From Sulfitobacter sp. SK011 (GTDB lineage: Bacteria; Pseudomonadota; Alphaproteobacteria; Rhodobacterales; Rhodobacteraceae): 64,000 bases of DNA. The notes below the pieces were generated by a model that searched no databases, was not told where the DNA came from, and worked only from the letters and a program-made list of their open reading frames with translations. The stretch covers positions 3,575,574-3,639,573 of the forward strand of contig NZ_CP025803.1 of assembly GCF_003352065.1 (NCBI RefSeq), written 5' to 3'. Of the stretch, positions 8,852 through 17,254 are shown piece by piece. Position 1 is the first letter of the stretch. Every line of letters begins with the position of its first letter. A program made the position numbers and the translations under genes.

Positions 8852-10921
8852 ATGAATGTTCAGCCAACAATAGCCACAACGCAATTCCATGCAGGTGAGC
8901 GCGAAATGCAGAAGCGGGCCGGTAAAAGCGAAGCAATAGAGGCCATTGGCAAGATTGCCATTCGTCCTTTCATGCCTGACCAGCACCGTGCGTTTTACGA
9001 GCAAATCCCGTTCATTCTTGTGGGAAGCCTTGATCGCTATGGTTGGCCTTGGGCGTCGATGCTCGTAGGGGGCGCAAATTTTATCAAGTCGCCCGATAAC
9101 AAGCGTCTCGATCTTGATGCGACGCCGTTGGCCGATGACCCGTTGGCCGCGAACCTCAAACAAGGTGCGCCCGTCGGACTTGTCGGGATCGAACTCTCGA
9201 CCCGTCGTCGCAACCGGATGAACGCGACTGTGCGTGCGGTCAGAGATGGGGGTATATCGCTTGAAGTTGTGCAGTCCTTTGGCAACTGCCCCCAATATAT
9301 TCAAACGCACGACGTTAGTTTCCTACGCAGTCCAAAAGCGCAGATTGACCGGACACCGACGCAGCGGTTCACGCAGTTTGACGCGGCAGCGCAAAGCTTC
9401 ATTGCACAGGCCAATTCTTTCTATGTTGCCAGCTCCTCGGGCACAGGCGAGAACCCGACAACGCGGGGCGCGGACGTGTCTCACCGCGGCGGACAGGCAG
9501 GCTTTGTCAAAGTTGAAGGCAACTCTATCATCGTTCCCGATTTCTCCGGCAACAACTTCTTTAACACACTTGGAAACTTCTTGGTGAGCCCCAAAGCAGG
9601 ATTGCTTTTTCCCGATTACACAACGGGTGATATCTTGATGCTCACAGGCACAACAGAAGTGTTTGAAGCAGACGCACCAGAGATCGCTTGCTTCAAAGGA
9701 GCAGAGCGAGGTTGGAGGTTCACTTTGGATCACGGCATCCGCATCCATGACGCCTTGCCGTTCCGGGCTGAGTTCACCGAATGGTCGCCGAACAGCCTGA
9801 TGGCTGACAACTGGACCCAAGCCGAAGCCCGTCAAAAGCTGGAGGCCGAACGCGCTGCTTGGCGTCCCCTGAAGGTGACTGCCATCAAAGACGAAAGCAG
9901 TGTTATCCGCTCATTCACGTTCGATGCGGTGGACGACCAACCTTTACTGTCTTTCGAAGCTGGGCAATTCCTGACAATCCGTGTGACGCCCGAAGGTGCC
10001 GAGCCACAAACGCGGACTTACACCGTCTCCTCTGCACCGGGTGATCAGGGTTACCGTATTTCGGTCAAGCGGGAACCGGGTGGTGCAGTGTCCAACCACC
10101 TTCACGATACTCTGAAAGTTGGCGACGTTATCGACGCGAAAGCCCCAAAAGGCGGGTTTTTCATAGACGCCTTGGAAAAACGCCCTGCTGTTTTGTTCGC
10201 CGGTGGTGTTGGTGTCACGCCCATGATGTCGATGACGCGTCACGTACTGAACGAGAGCGTGCGCAAACGCTACACGAGGCCGTTGACGGTTTTTCATGCC
10301 GCCCAAACAACCGATCAGCGCGCATTTTTGGAAGAGTTCCGCGCAGCAGAAACCCAGAGTGACGGCAGAATCAAATACGTGTCGATCGTTGGCCACCCCG
10401 AAGACGGCGAGGTGCAAGGCACGGATTATGACGCGACGGGTTACATCACCCCCGATCTGATCCGATCTGAGTTGTCCTTTAATGACTTTGACTTTTTTCT
10501 CTGCGGCCCGCCTTCGTTTATGCAGGCCGTGTACGACGCATTGCGTGATCTCGGTGCACGCGATGTGCGCATTTTCGCGGAGGCATTTGGCCCCGCAGCG
10601 CTCAAGCGCCACGCTGATGTGGGTGCCACAGCATTTGAACCCGAACCAGAAGCCGAAACTGCAGTCGTAAAATTTGCGCAATCCGGACACGAGCAGCACT
10701 GGAAAAAAGATGACGCCACGTTGCTCGAAACAGCCGAAGCACATGGGGTCACACCGCCATTTTCTTGTCGTAGCGGATCTTGCGGGAGCTGCATCACCAA
10801 AAAACTGTCTGGCAATGTTGTCTATCGCACGCCGGTGACCGCCGAACATGGCGAGGACGACGTGCTGATTTGCAGTGCCGTCCCCGCCAAAGATACCGAA
10901 GAACTCGTCCTAGACCTATAA
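8852..10921 (+). CDS. PNPOx-like / FAD oxidoreductase / 2Fe-2S ferredoxin fusion protein
   Basis: A 689-residue three-part electron-transfer protein. Residues ~25-330 form a pyridoxamine-phosphate-oxidase-like flavin domain ([14 protein letters not shown]-type loop around [13 protein letters not shown]). Residues ~340-580 are a ferredoxin-reductase FAD/NAD(P) module ([17 protein letters not shown]). The C-terminus is a plant-type 2Fe-2S ferredoxin with Cys 639, 644, 647 and 674. ATG 8852 is the start at the family N-terminus; the GTG/TTG region upstream overlaps the hairpin. The fusion could pass electrons from NAD(P)H to the PNPOx-like site. It is probably cytoplasmic, in a LysR-controlled operon with gst and a DUF1348 gene. 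Confidence 0.9.
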   Translation: MNVQPTIATTQFHAGEREMQKRAGKSEAIEAIGKIAIRPFMPDQHRAFYEQIPFILVGSLDRYGWPWASMLVGGANFIKSPDNKRLDLDATPLADDPLAANLKQGAPVGLVGIELSTRRRNRMNATVRAVRDGGISLEVVQSFGNCPQYIQTHDVSFLRSPKAQIDRTPTQRFTQFDAAAQSFIAQANSFYVASSSGTGENPTTRGADVSHRGGQAGFVKVEGNSIIVPDFSGNNFFNTLGNFLVSPKAGLLFPDYTTGDILMLTGTTEVFEADAPEIACFKGAERGWRFTLDHGIRIHDALPFRAEFTEWSPNSLMADNWTQAEARQKLEAERAAWRPLKVTAIKDESSVIRSFTFDAVDDQPLLSFEAGQFLTIRVTPEGAEPQTRTYTVSSAPGDQGYRISVKREPGGAVSNHLHDTLKVGDVIDAKAPKGGFFIDALEKRPAVLFAGGVGVTPMMSMTRHVLNESVRKRYTRPLTVFHAAQTTDQRAFLEEFRAAETQSDGRIKYVSIVGHPEDGEVQGTDYDATGYITPDLIRSELSFNDFDFFLCGPPSFMQAVYDALRDLGARDVRIFAEAFGPAALKRHADVGATAFEPEPEAETAVVKFAQSGHEQHWKKDDATLLETAEAHGVTPPFSCRSGSCGSCITKKLSGNVVYRTPVTAEHGEDDVLICSAVPAKDTEELVLDL

Positions 10922-10944
10922 TCAACCAAAGAAGGGCCACGATC

Positions 10945-11409
10945 ATGTCTCGACCACCATTGCCACCGTTTAACCGTGAAACAGCTATTCAAAAGGTGCG
11001 CCTTGCCGAAGATGCCTGGAACAGCCGCGATTCTTCAAAGGTCGCAACGGCCTACACGCTTGATACCAAATGGCGCAACCGCGCACGTTTTGTCAGCACG
11101 CGTGACGAGGTCGAAGCTTTCTTGTCCGGCAAATGGGTTCGCGAAATCGAATACCGCCTGATCAAAGAGCTATGGGCGTTTAATGAGAACCGTATCGCCG
11201 TGCGCTACGCATATGAATGGCGTGACAACAGCCGCAATTGGTTCCGCTCTTATGGCAACGAAAACTGGGAGTTTTCCGCAGATGGTCTGATGCAGAACCG
11301 CCATGCGAGCATCAATGATCTGCCCATCCGTGAACAAGATCGCCTGTTCCATTGGCCGCTTGGTCGCCGACCAGACGGCCACCCAAGTCTATCTGATTTG
11401 GGCCTCTAA
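10945..11409 (+). CDS. DUF1348 / SnoaL-like NTF2-fold protein
   Basis: A 154-residue protein of the DUF1348 family, small NTF2-like cone-shaped folds often linked to detoxification operons. Recognisable blocks are [53 protein letters not shown] and [19 protein letters not shown] sits 10 bases before ATG 10945. It follows the fusion flavoprotein by 23 bases and ends the operon. The catalytic role is unknown. Confidence 0.88.
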   Translation: MSRPPLPPFNRETAIQKVRLAEDAWNSRDSSKVATAYTLDTKWRNRARFVSTRDEVEAFLSGKWVREIEYRLIKELWAFNENRIAVRYAYEWRDNSRNWFRSYGNENWEFSADGLMQNRHASINDLPIREQDRLFHWPLGRRPDGHPSLSDLGL

Positions 11410-11492
11410 GCCAAAAGGAGAACCGCTGGATGTTGGCTTATTGTTGATGTTGCTGGCACACGGATAAAATTCGATGAATATCAAATCTCTAT

Positions 11493-11610
11493 TTTCCGAA
11501 AGCGGGCCTTCATGCCGCCCGCAGCATTGGTCGTTGTGGGCTCTGATCGGACCTTCGCGCAGGCTTGAATGAAAGTCCGGTTTGGGCCGTTCACGACGAT
11601 TGAAGCGAGT
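11493..11610. repeat. Degenerate intergenic repeat, copy 4
   Basis: The best preserved copy: AAGCGGGCCTTCATGC, CGCAGCAT, TGTGGGCTCT, GGACCTTCGCGCAGG, then AATGAAAGTCCGGTTTGGG and CCGTTCACG. Blocks are shared with 6443, 6985 and 59843. It marks host DNA just outside the integrated element. Confidence 0.6.
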
Positions 11611-11677
11611 CCAACGATGGGACGCAAAGTCCTGCGGAGCAAATGTTTGGATTTAATGAATCCTGAGACTAAGGAGT

Positions 11678-12010
11678 TCATTCTGGCAATTCCCACTGCC
11701 GAGTTATCCCATTCCAATGCCGCCCGTTTGGCCCATGTTTTTCCCACTCGGAAAGCCGCCGCCATTCATCAAGTGAGACGACTTTGCCGGTCCAAATTTT
11801 GGGACGACCGCCAAGGGCAAAGCCGTGCCTATGATCGTCGGGGGCTTTGTCGTTCGTTTTTCGGATTTGACGCGGCAGGGCTGCTACTTCCGCTACTTTC
11901 GCTACTTTGAGTGCAGTTTCCCGCTCCTGAGTAGCAGAAGTAGCGGAAGTAGCAGGGGTGACGGCCTGTTTTTCAATTTCCGCAAGGGCTAAACGTGGGT
12001 CGAATAACAT
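11678..12010 (-). CDS. Unknown element protein with SAT/KVA triplet repeats (110 aa)
   Basis: The start codon overlaps the stop of the DUF3987 gene by one base (TGATG), so it is translationally coupled. The middle holds two short tandem runs, (S/T)AT three times and KVAKVAEVA, followed by a basic segment and a Trp-rich C-terminus (GFALGGRPKIWTG, LDEWRRLSEWEKHG). No known domain is recognised. The DNA of the repeats forms a large inverted repeat (11881-11955). It may be an accessory replication or mobilisation protein, or the coding may be secondary to the DNA site. Confidence 0.65.
   Translation of the reverse strand: MLFDPRLALAEIEKQAVTPATSATSATQERETALKVAKVAEVAALPRQIRKTNDKAPDDHRHGFALGGRPKIWTGKVVSLDEWRRLSEWEKHGPNGRHWNGITRQWELPE
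11881..11955. repeat. Perfect 18-bp inverted repeat made of 9-bp units
   Basis: Left arm CTGCTACTTCCGCTACTT at 11881-11898 and right arm AAGTAGCGGAAGTAGCAG at 11938-11955 are exact reverse complements around a 39-base centre. Each side is an array of about three 9-bp units of the type GTAGCRGAA, facing opposite ways. It lies inside the last gene of the replication block. A related stretch (TTGCTACTTCCGCTTCTTTT) recurs at about 12632-12651 inside the DUF3987 gene. Confidence 0.85.
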
Positions 12011-13527
12011 CAGACACCCCCCACAATACGATACGCAACCTGACGGGCCTGACCACCGATCACGGTCCCGCTTTCAAGCTGTATCAACCAGCCGTGTGCA
12101 GACAAAACGGTCAGTAGCTTTTTGACGGCTGCTGTTTCCCGGATGGAATTGGGGCCAAATTGAACAATGTCTTTGGGAACAATCGTTGCAGCGTCCCGAC
12201 CGTTAGACGCAGCTATGGCGGGCCAGCTTCCAACGATCCAATCGCGAAGGTTTTCAGCGCGGCTGATTTCTTCGGATATCGTCGCCGCCTCTGCCAGCCT
12301 CTTTGCTTCAAAGAGATAGAATTGGGCGAGTGTTATCGCGTCTGCCATGGTGGCGGCAGTAACATCCGGTTCATTCAGATTACGCCAAAGGGTCAATGTA
12401 CCTGCGATACGTGCGGCCTGTTCTGGCGACTTTGAAGCAAACGATTTTACATGCTCCAGTTCCCCGCCTGATACCTGCGCTATCTCCGTGGCCTTGTAAT
12501 ATTGGTAGAGCAACTCCATTGCCGCACTGGACAAGGGTAATGCACGCGGCAGCAGTTCTTGCGGATTGTCCTCAGACAGCGGCTTGGGGTGCGCCAAAAT
12601 CTCAGATATGCGCGCAGAGGCTGCTTCTTTTGCTACTTCCGCTTCTTTTGCGCATGACTGACGCAATCTGGTGCCAATAGCACTTGGTGGCTCGGTGATT
12701 AAGAACCGCGCCAAGAAGCCCTGACCACTTGCCACCGGGTCTGCCAGCAAAGGACGCGCCGCAACAGGTTGCACCATGAGGTGCGCAGCCAAGCGTCTTC
12801 CATAGAGTGTTGTGGCTCCGTCACCGGCGCGAACACGGTCCAGCGCATCGCCACCCCAAAGACCCGACAACCCGGCCACGGTTTTAAGGCGGTTGTCAGA
12901 GTTCATGGCATGACCACCAAGAAAGCCACCACCTTCATCTGAGAACAAGCCAAGGCTGGGTTGTCCGGTCAGATAAAGCTTCACCAATCCCTCAAGCGTT
13001 GGTTCCGATGTTGTCAGCTTTGGGGAAAGAGGCTGCTTTGGTTCCGCGCCATGCGCTTCCAAGTCGGCCTGCGCCGCATTGGCCTTTTGCGCATTGCTGC
13101 CAGCCGCCTCTTTGAGCATCCGGTCGCGCTTTGCGGTCCAGAGTTTATGCGCAACGGACCAATCGGCCATCTCTTCGCGGTATTCGACGGCACGGTCGCG
13201 TTCAAACGCGCGCAAGCCCGCCATGACCAGTTTGTCACAGCCACTCTTGCGCTCGCCAGACTGGGCAACAGTCAGACAGAACAAGGACACAGGCGCATAT
13301 CCCGCCAAAGTCTCGACGTCTGCATGGGACTGCACCGCCAAAGAGGCGACGGACAGAGCAGATTGTGCAGCGATTGCCACAGGTGCCTGCGTTGCCAACT
13401 GAACCGCCTTCACAGTGTCCTTGAGTGGCCCCAAGGCTTCTACTGGGTAATCCGCACCACGAGGGATTTCACGCACAAGCGGCTGCGGGCCTTCATCTAC
13501 AAAAGGTTTCGGTTGAAGCACTGTCAT
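12010..13527 (-). CDS. DUF3987 (YfjI-like) ATPase/helicase-type protein
   Basis: A 505-residue protein of the DUF3987 group, common in satellite and integrative elements as the helicase-like partner of a primase. A P-loop-like segment SGERKSGCDK lies at residues 90-99, and family blocks such as LGLFSDEGGGFLGGHAMN (Walker-B-like acidic patch) and GLSGLWGGDALDRVRAG follow. The N-terminus overlaps the primase stop by ATGA (13524-13527), a coupled arrangement. It probably drives replication of the excised element in the cytoplasm. Confidence 0.85.
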   Translation of the reverse strand: MTVLQPKPFVDEGPQPLVREIPRGADYPVEALGPLKDTVKAVQLATQAPVAIAAQSALSVASLAVQSHADVETLAGYAPVSLFCLTVAQSGERKSGCDKLVMAGLRAFERDRAVEYREEMADWSVAHKLWTAKRDRMLKEAAGSNAQKANAAQADLEAHGAEPKQPLSPKLTTSEPTLEGLVKLYLTGQPSLGLFSDEGGGFLGGHAMNSDNRLKTVAGLSGLWGGDALDRVRAGDGATTLYGRRLAAHLMVQPVAARPLLADPVASGQGFLARFLITEPPSAIGTRLRQSCAKEAEVAKEAASARISEILAHPKPLSEDNPQELLPRALPLSSAAMELLYQYYKATEIAQVSGGELEHVKSFASKSPEQAARIAGTLTLWRNLNEPDVTAATMADAITLAQFYLFEAKRLAEAATISEEISRAENLRDWIVGSWPAIAASNGRDAATIVPKDIVQFGPNSIRETAAVKKLLTVLSAHGWLIQLESGTVIGGQARQVAYRIVGGV

Positions 13528-14396
13528 GCCGCCACCCCGCTTTGCAAAACGTCATTCCAATCTTGCCCATCTGGCGCGGGCATCAGGGATACATCCCAAC
13601 CCAAACCGTTCGCGCGGTGCGCCAGCGCATTGCCAGCTTCGCGGCCCACGTCGTCACCGTCAGTCGCAATGATTAGCGCACCCGTTTTTGTCGGCAGGGA
13701 CAGCCCGCGCATTCCAGATGTGGAGAGTGTGGCCCAGACGGTATGAGGGCCGTTGAGAAGGCCACTAAGCAGGCTCAGGCCCGTTTCTATGCCCTCGCAC
13801 ACCACAAGAGGCCCCAATGCATCAGACAGGCGCACCGCGCCGCCCTGACACGGCCCCAACATCATTTTTGCAGACTTATCCAGGCGCTGCCCTGTCTTTG
13901 TAAAGAATGTGCGGTGAACGCCGCCCGTTGAGGCAATGTCGGCAATCATCGCGGCACAGTATTGGCGGCTTGGTCCGTGATAGGTATCTGGCAACCAGCG
14001 CAGCGTGTCAGGCAACGGGTATGTGATCCCACGGCCCCGCAGATATGCCTCGCCCTTGGTGCCGCCAATGGCTTCGCCGAATTCCCAAAGGGACCGGGCG
14101 CGGGCTTTGATCTTTGCGGCCTGTGCAGCGCGTTCACGCTCTGCGTTTTCAACAGCCATGCGGTCAATCTCGATTGTGCCGGGTGTGATCCCCGCGCCTG
14201 TGAGAATGTCCCGAAAATCGCAGCCATTCTTTTTGCAATGCAGCAGCAGCTTGCCGCTTTCGGCGTTGATCGTCAGGGCGTTTTGATCCTTGCGGCGGGC
14301 TGTCTGGCAAACCGGACAAGGGGCCACACCATAACTGCGATACCACTTGCCTCCAAGTTCTGCGCTCAGGCGTGCGGGGTCAATGAGATTGCTCAT
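13524..14396 (-). CDS. Toprim-domain DNA primase of the element
   Basis: A 290-residue primase-like protein. The N-terminal zinc ribbon has Cys27, Cys30, Cys54 and Cys59 (CPVC ... HCKKNGC). The Toprim fold has the catalytic glutamate motif EGIETG (201-206) and the acidic pair DGDD (246-249). It lacks a C-terminal helicase, which the coupled DUF3987 gene may supply. ATGA overlaps on both sides (14393-14396 with the HTH gene; 13524-13527 with DUF3987) show a single translational unit. Its length matches the DUF7146/Toprim element primases. Confidence 0.88.
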   Translation of the reverse strand: MSNLIDPARLSAELGGKWYRSYGVAPCPVCQTARRKDQNALTINAESGKLLLHCKKNGCDFRDILTGAGITPGTIEIDRMAVENAERERAAQAAKIKARARSLWEFGEAIGGTKGEAYLRGRGITYPLPDTLRWLPDTYHGPSRQYCAAMIADIASTGGVHRTFFTKTGQRLDKSAKMMLGPCQGGAVRLSDALGPLVVCEGIETGLSLLSGLLNGPHTVWATLSTSGMRGLSLPTKTGALIIATDGDDVGREAGNALAHRANGLGWDVSLMPAPDGQDWNDVLQSGVAA

Positions 14397-14614
14397 CGCA
14401 AGACCCCTGATCCGCCGTTTGGCGGATCGACCCTGCTGGCTTCAGCCCACGCGTTCAGATCAGCCCCACGATAAATGATTTTACGGCCCAGCTTGTAAAA
14501 CGCTGGCCCCATGCCTTTGTGACGCCATTGCGCCAGCTTGTCCCGGTCGCCAATGATGTTCAGTTCATCATCGCCAAGAACGTAGTTTCGGTTTTGCTCG
14601 AACAGGTTTGCCAT
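14393..14614 (-). CDS. AlpA-like / excisionase-type HTH protein
   Basis: A 73-residue MerR-like winged HTH protein of the AlpA / HTH_17 class. Family features are LNIIGDRDKLAQWRHKGMGP, YKLGRKIIYRGADLNAWAEA. Such proteins in P4-like elements act as transcription activators of the integrase or as recombination directionality factors. It heads the coupled operon HTH-primase-DUF3987-110 aa. The start at ATG 14614 faces a short gap (14615-14703) that should hold the promoter of this operon. Confidence 0.85.
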   Translation of the reverse strand: MANLFEQNRNYVLGDDELNIIGDRDKLAQWRHKGMGPAFYKLGRKIIYRGADLNAWAEASRVDPPNGGSGVLR

Positions 14615-14703
14615 GCTGTCAATCTCCGTTGGTTACGTGAGATTGCAGTGGAACCGATTGGCCTAACTTTGAAAAAAGGCACTAATAGCGCTACAAAAAG
14701 GGG

Positions 14704-15531
14704 TTAAGGCTGAGACCTTTTGCCCATTAGCGCTTCCGTAATTTTCTTGATGTTATCCGTCGGAACCGGTCGATGTTGCCCACTCAACATTGCGGAAAGC
14801 GAATTGACTGGCGGTGGTATCAAGTCTTCGTCGGTAATCTGCTTGACCGACCACTTGGCATGCGTACGAACATTCTGATTTATCTCAAGTATCTCAAAAA
14901 CTTCGTCAAGCGCCCGCCCATAGGAGGTCGAAGGGTGATCCCCGCTTGCGGCGGTGCCATATGTCGGACGTTGTCCGGTTTCCCGCGCAAATAGTTTTGC
15001 CAGACGCAGTGCAATCGCGCGCGCATAATAGTCGGGGGCTCTGTGGCTGATATTCCAGAACTTCTCTTCTTGATCTTTCAACTCTTGGTAACGCTCTGTT
15101 AATGCAATAGAAAAATCCAACATCACAAGAAATGAAGCGGTGTAGCCACCAACCTCCGCCACATATTTCCGGATCATCTCGGTGCTTTCCTCGAGATTTT
15201 CACGTGGAGCGCCTTTGTACAATTTTTGATTCATGATCGGAATTAACCGCATCAACATCGCAAGATGTTCTGGATCACCTTCCTTGGAACCGAGATGGTC
15301 CAAGACGGCATCAATATGCGCGAGACTTCCAGATATCGCATCCAACTCCCGCTGAAATTCCGACTTGGTATCGTGCTGATTGGGTTTGCTTATGTCGAAA
15401 GGATCAGGCGATAGTAGGGTTGTTCTACCGCGCATTCCCTCTTTACCGAAGGGTGCAAGCATCTTGTCCACGGCAACATGTAGTCGCTCGGAAACATCTG
15501 GGACAGAGTCTTGGGAACTTTTCTGCTGCAT
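14704..15531 (-). CDS. Unknown element protein (275 aa)
   Basis: A mostly helical, charged, probably cytoplasmic protein without signal or membrane segments. The most distinctive block is YYARAIALRLAKLFARET, then GRALDEVFEILEI and AKWSVKQI, a helical motif that I have seen next to element integrases but cannot assign a function. The C-terminal DNIKKITEALMGKR is basic. It lies between the integrase and HTH genes, the slot in which P4-type satellites often carry accessory or immunity genes. No enzymatic motif is visible. Confidence 0.75.
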   Translation of the reverse strand: MQQKSSQDSVPDVSERLHVAVDKMLAPFGKEGMRGRTTLLSPDPFDISKPNQHDTKSEFQRELDAISGSLAHIDAVLDHLGSKEGDPEHLAMLMRLIPIMNQKLYKGAPRENLEESTEMIRKYVAEVGGYTASFLVMLDFSIALTERYQELKDQEEKFWNISHRAPDYYARAIALRLAKLFARETGQRPTYGTAASGDHPSTSYGRALDEVFEILEINQNVRTHAKWSVKQITDEDLIPPPVNSLSAMLSGQHRPVPTDNIKKITEALMGKRSQP

Positions 15532-15635
15532 TAAGGCAGCTTCACCCAGACCTTAATGCTCTGCAAGTTTTTTCTGGATCTGTTCTGATTTTGTTCGCCG
15601 CGAAAAAAGATCAGGGGACATCGACCTTAGTGTAT

Positions 15636-16844
15636 TCAACTTTTTGTCGATGTTCGCAGTTTAATGACGTCGGCACTTGATCCAGATACGAAATTCGACC
15701 ACTTCTCCATCAACACCCGCCGCTTATCCAACAAATCAGACCGCGCATAAGCCCGTTCAACATCAGACCCGATTCGATGCGATATGCTCAATTCGGCAAC
15801 CTCGCGCGGCGCATTGGCAACCTCGGATGCCCAATCGCGGAAGGTAGACCGGAACCCATGTACCGTGACGCCCTCAACATTCATCCGGCGTAAGAGCATC
15901 AGCATCGCCATGTTTGACAACGGCTTGTGGCGTTTCTGGCCTTCAAAGACATAATCCGACTTCAACGCTTTCAAAGGTTCAATGATCTCCAGCATTTCAT
16001 CCGTCAGCGGGACGCGGTGATCATTGCCCGTTTTCATCCGAATGGCCGGACAGGTCCAGAGTCGTGCCTCAAGGTCGACCTCTTCCCAGCGCAGCCCCAG
16101 CACCTCACCCGTCCTTGAACCCGTCAAACAGGTGAACATCAGTGCCTTTGCCGCCATCGCATTGCGGGTCTTAAGATCAGCATAAAAGGCTGGCACATCT
16201 TTCCAGTGCATTGCTTTGTGGTGCTTGGGCTTGGCTTTGACCTTGGGCAATGCGTTCGCGTCTTTGATCGCCGTGACCGGGTTTTCGCCAGACCGGAACC
16301 CTTTTGAACGCGCCACATCCAGCACCGTTTTGATACGTTGCGCCAAACGCCTCGCCGTTTCGTGCTTTTCCGTCCAAATGGGCGCAAGGCACATCATCAC
16401 CTCAGGTTGATCAATGCTATCAATCGGCATCCGGCCAATCTTGGGAAAGGCATAGTCGCGCAAAGTGTTGATCCATTGCTGGCCATGCTTGGCGTTTTTC
16501 CACGTCGGCATCCGGTCAATGTGGACCTGTTGTGCCACCTCTTCAAACGTCGGGATTTCTTGGCGGACGTTGAAACGCGGGTTCAACCCTTGCTTGGCCA
16601 TGCGGCGATATTCCAGCGCCCTGTCCCGCGCTTGGTTCAGCGTCACAACATCAGCGCCACCCAAGCCATAGTCGGTGCGCAGCGGCCCACCTTTCTTGTT
16701 CTTTTGGCCTTTGACCACCACCCGCACGATCCAACGGCGCGCGCCAGATGGATCAACGACAAGATACAGCCCCCCGCCATCGCCATGACGTCCAGCGCCT
16801 AAGTTCTCGACCAGCTTCTTAGTCAGTTTTCCAGATAGGGCCAT
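15636..16844 (-). CDS. int: Tyrosine-type integrase, P4 family
   Basis: A 402-residue site-specific recombinase. The N-terminal DUF4102-like domain (LTKKLVENLGAGRHGDGGGL, LYLVVDPSGARRWIVRV) marks P4-type integrases, followed by a SAM-like core-binding domain. The catalytic domain has Arg in TGSRTGEVLGL, His-x-x-Arg in HGFRSTFRDW and nucleophile Tyr in ERAYARSD, so it looks intact. ATG 16844 (MALSGK) is chosen; 16874 is in frame upstream. It lies about 150 bases from the 3' end of tRNA-Ser, the usual attachment site type for this family. Confidence 0.92.
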   Translation of the reverse strand: MALSGKLTKKLVENLGAGRHGDGGGLYLVVDPSGARRWIVRVVVKGQKNKKGGPLRTDYGLGGADVVTLNQARDRALEYRRMAKQGLNPRFNVRQEIPTFEEVAQQVHIDRMPTWKNAKHGQQWINTLRDYAFPKIGRMPIDSIDQPEVMMCLAPIWTEKHETARRLAQRIKTVLDVARSKGFRSGENPVTAIKDANALPKVKAKPKHHKAMHWKDVPAFYADLKTRNAMAAKALMFTCLTGSRTGEVLGLRWEEVDLEARLWTCPAIRMKTGNDHRVPLTDEMLEIIEPLKALKSDYVFEGQKRHKPLSNMAMLMLLRRMNVEGVTVHGFRSTFRDWASEVANAPREVAELSISHRIGSDVERAYARSDLLDKRRVLMEKWSNFVSGSSADVIKLRTSTKS

Positions 16845-16995
16845 TTCAGAAATACCACATTCAATACCACTCAAGGAACGAATATAGGCATCATCGAAAG
16901 AAACTCAAGGCAATCGTGAAACCCCACTTCAACCATAAAAACAAAAGAAAAAGGCCGCCCAAGGCGACCCAATCAAACTCTACAAAATGGCGGTC

Positions 16996-17083
16996 TGGCG
17001 GAGACGAAGGGATTCGAACCCTCGAACGCTTGCACGTTACTCCCTTAGCAGGGGAGCGCCTTCGACCACTCGGCCACGTCTCC
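16996..17083 (-). tRNA. tRNA-Ser(GCU)
   Basis: An 88-base class II tRNA reading GGAGACG at the 5' end and CGTCTCC-G-CCA at the 3' end. The anticodon stem CTCCC/GGGAG encloses loop CTGCTAA (anticodon GCU). It has a long variable arm and the T-loop GGTTCGAATCC. CCA is encoded. It decodes AGC/AGU and is the likely attachment site of the adjacent integrative element. Confidence 0.97.
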
Positions 17084-17254
17084 GTCGACCCGTTTAGCGG
17101 CGGCATCTGCGAGGGGCAAGGGCAAATCAGGGCAAAATGCAACGTCGGTATTACGTCTTTATTGCGTCGGTCCCTTGGTGCATCCGCAAAACCATGCCCG
17201 CCACAGCTTGCGCCGCTACGTGCACACCGTAAACCAGCGCCGAGGGGAACGCGT

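Larger units (their letters stand above)
11620..16995. mobile_element. P4-like integrative element in tRNA-Ser(GCU), ends approximate
   Basis: A compact block of six minus-strand genes abutting the 3' end of tRNA-Ser: tyrosine integrase next to the tRNA, an unknown 275-aa gene, an AlpA-like HTH, a Toprim primase, a DUF3987 ATPase and a repeat-bearing 110-aa gene. The last four overlap by 1-4 bases. No capsid, tail, conjugation or obvious cargo gene is present, so it looks like a satellite or mobilisable element. The left end is placed only by where host-type repeat stops; I could not find a second copy of the tRNA 3' end. Confidence 0.75.

Noticed and set aside
11500..11700. Second attachment site copy of the tRNA-Ser 3' end
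   Set aside because: No stretch resembling the 3' end of the tRNA (GGGTTCGAATCCC region) was found by eye; TGCGGAG...GGATTT at about 11633 is too weak.
16916..17254. 5' extension of the TPR protein frame
   Set aside because: It runs through tRNA-Ser; the TTG at 17255 with GAGGGG upstream is a better start.
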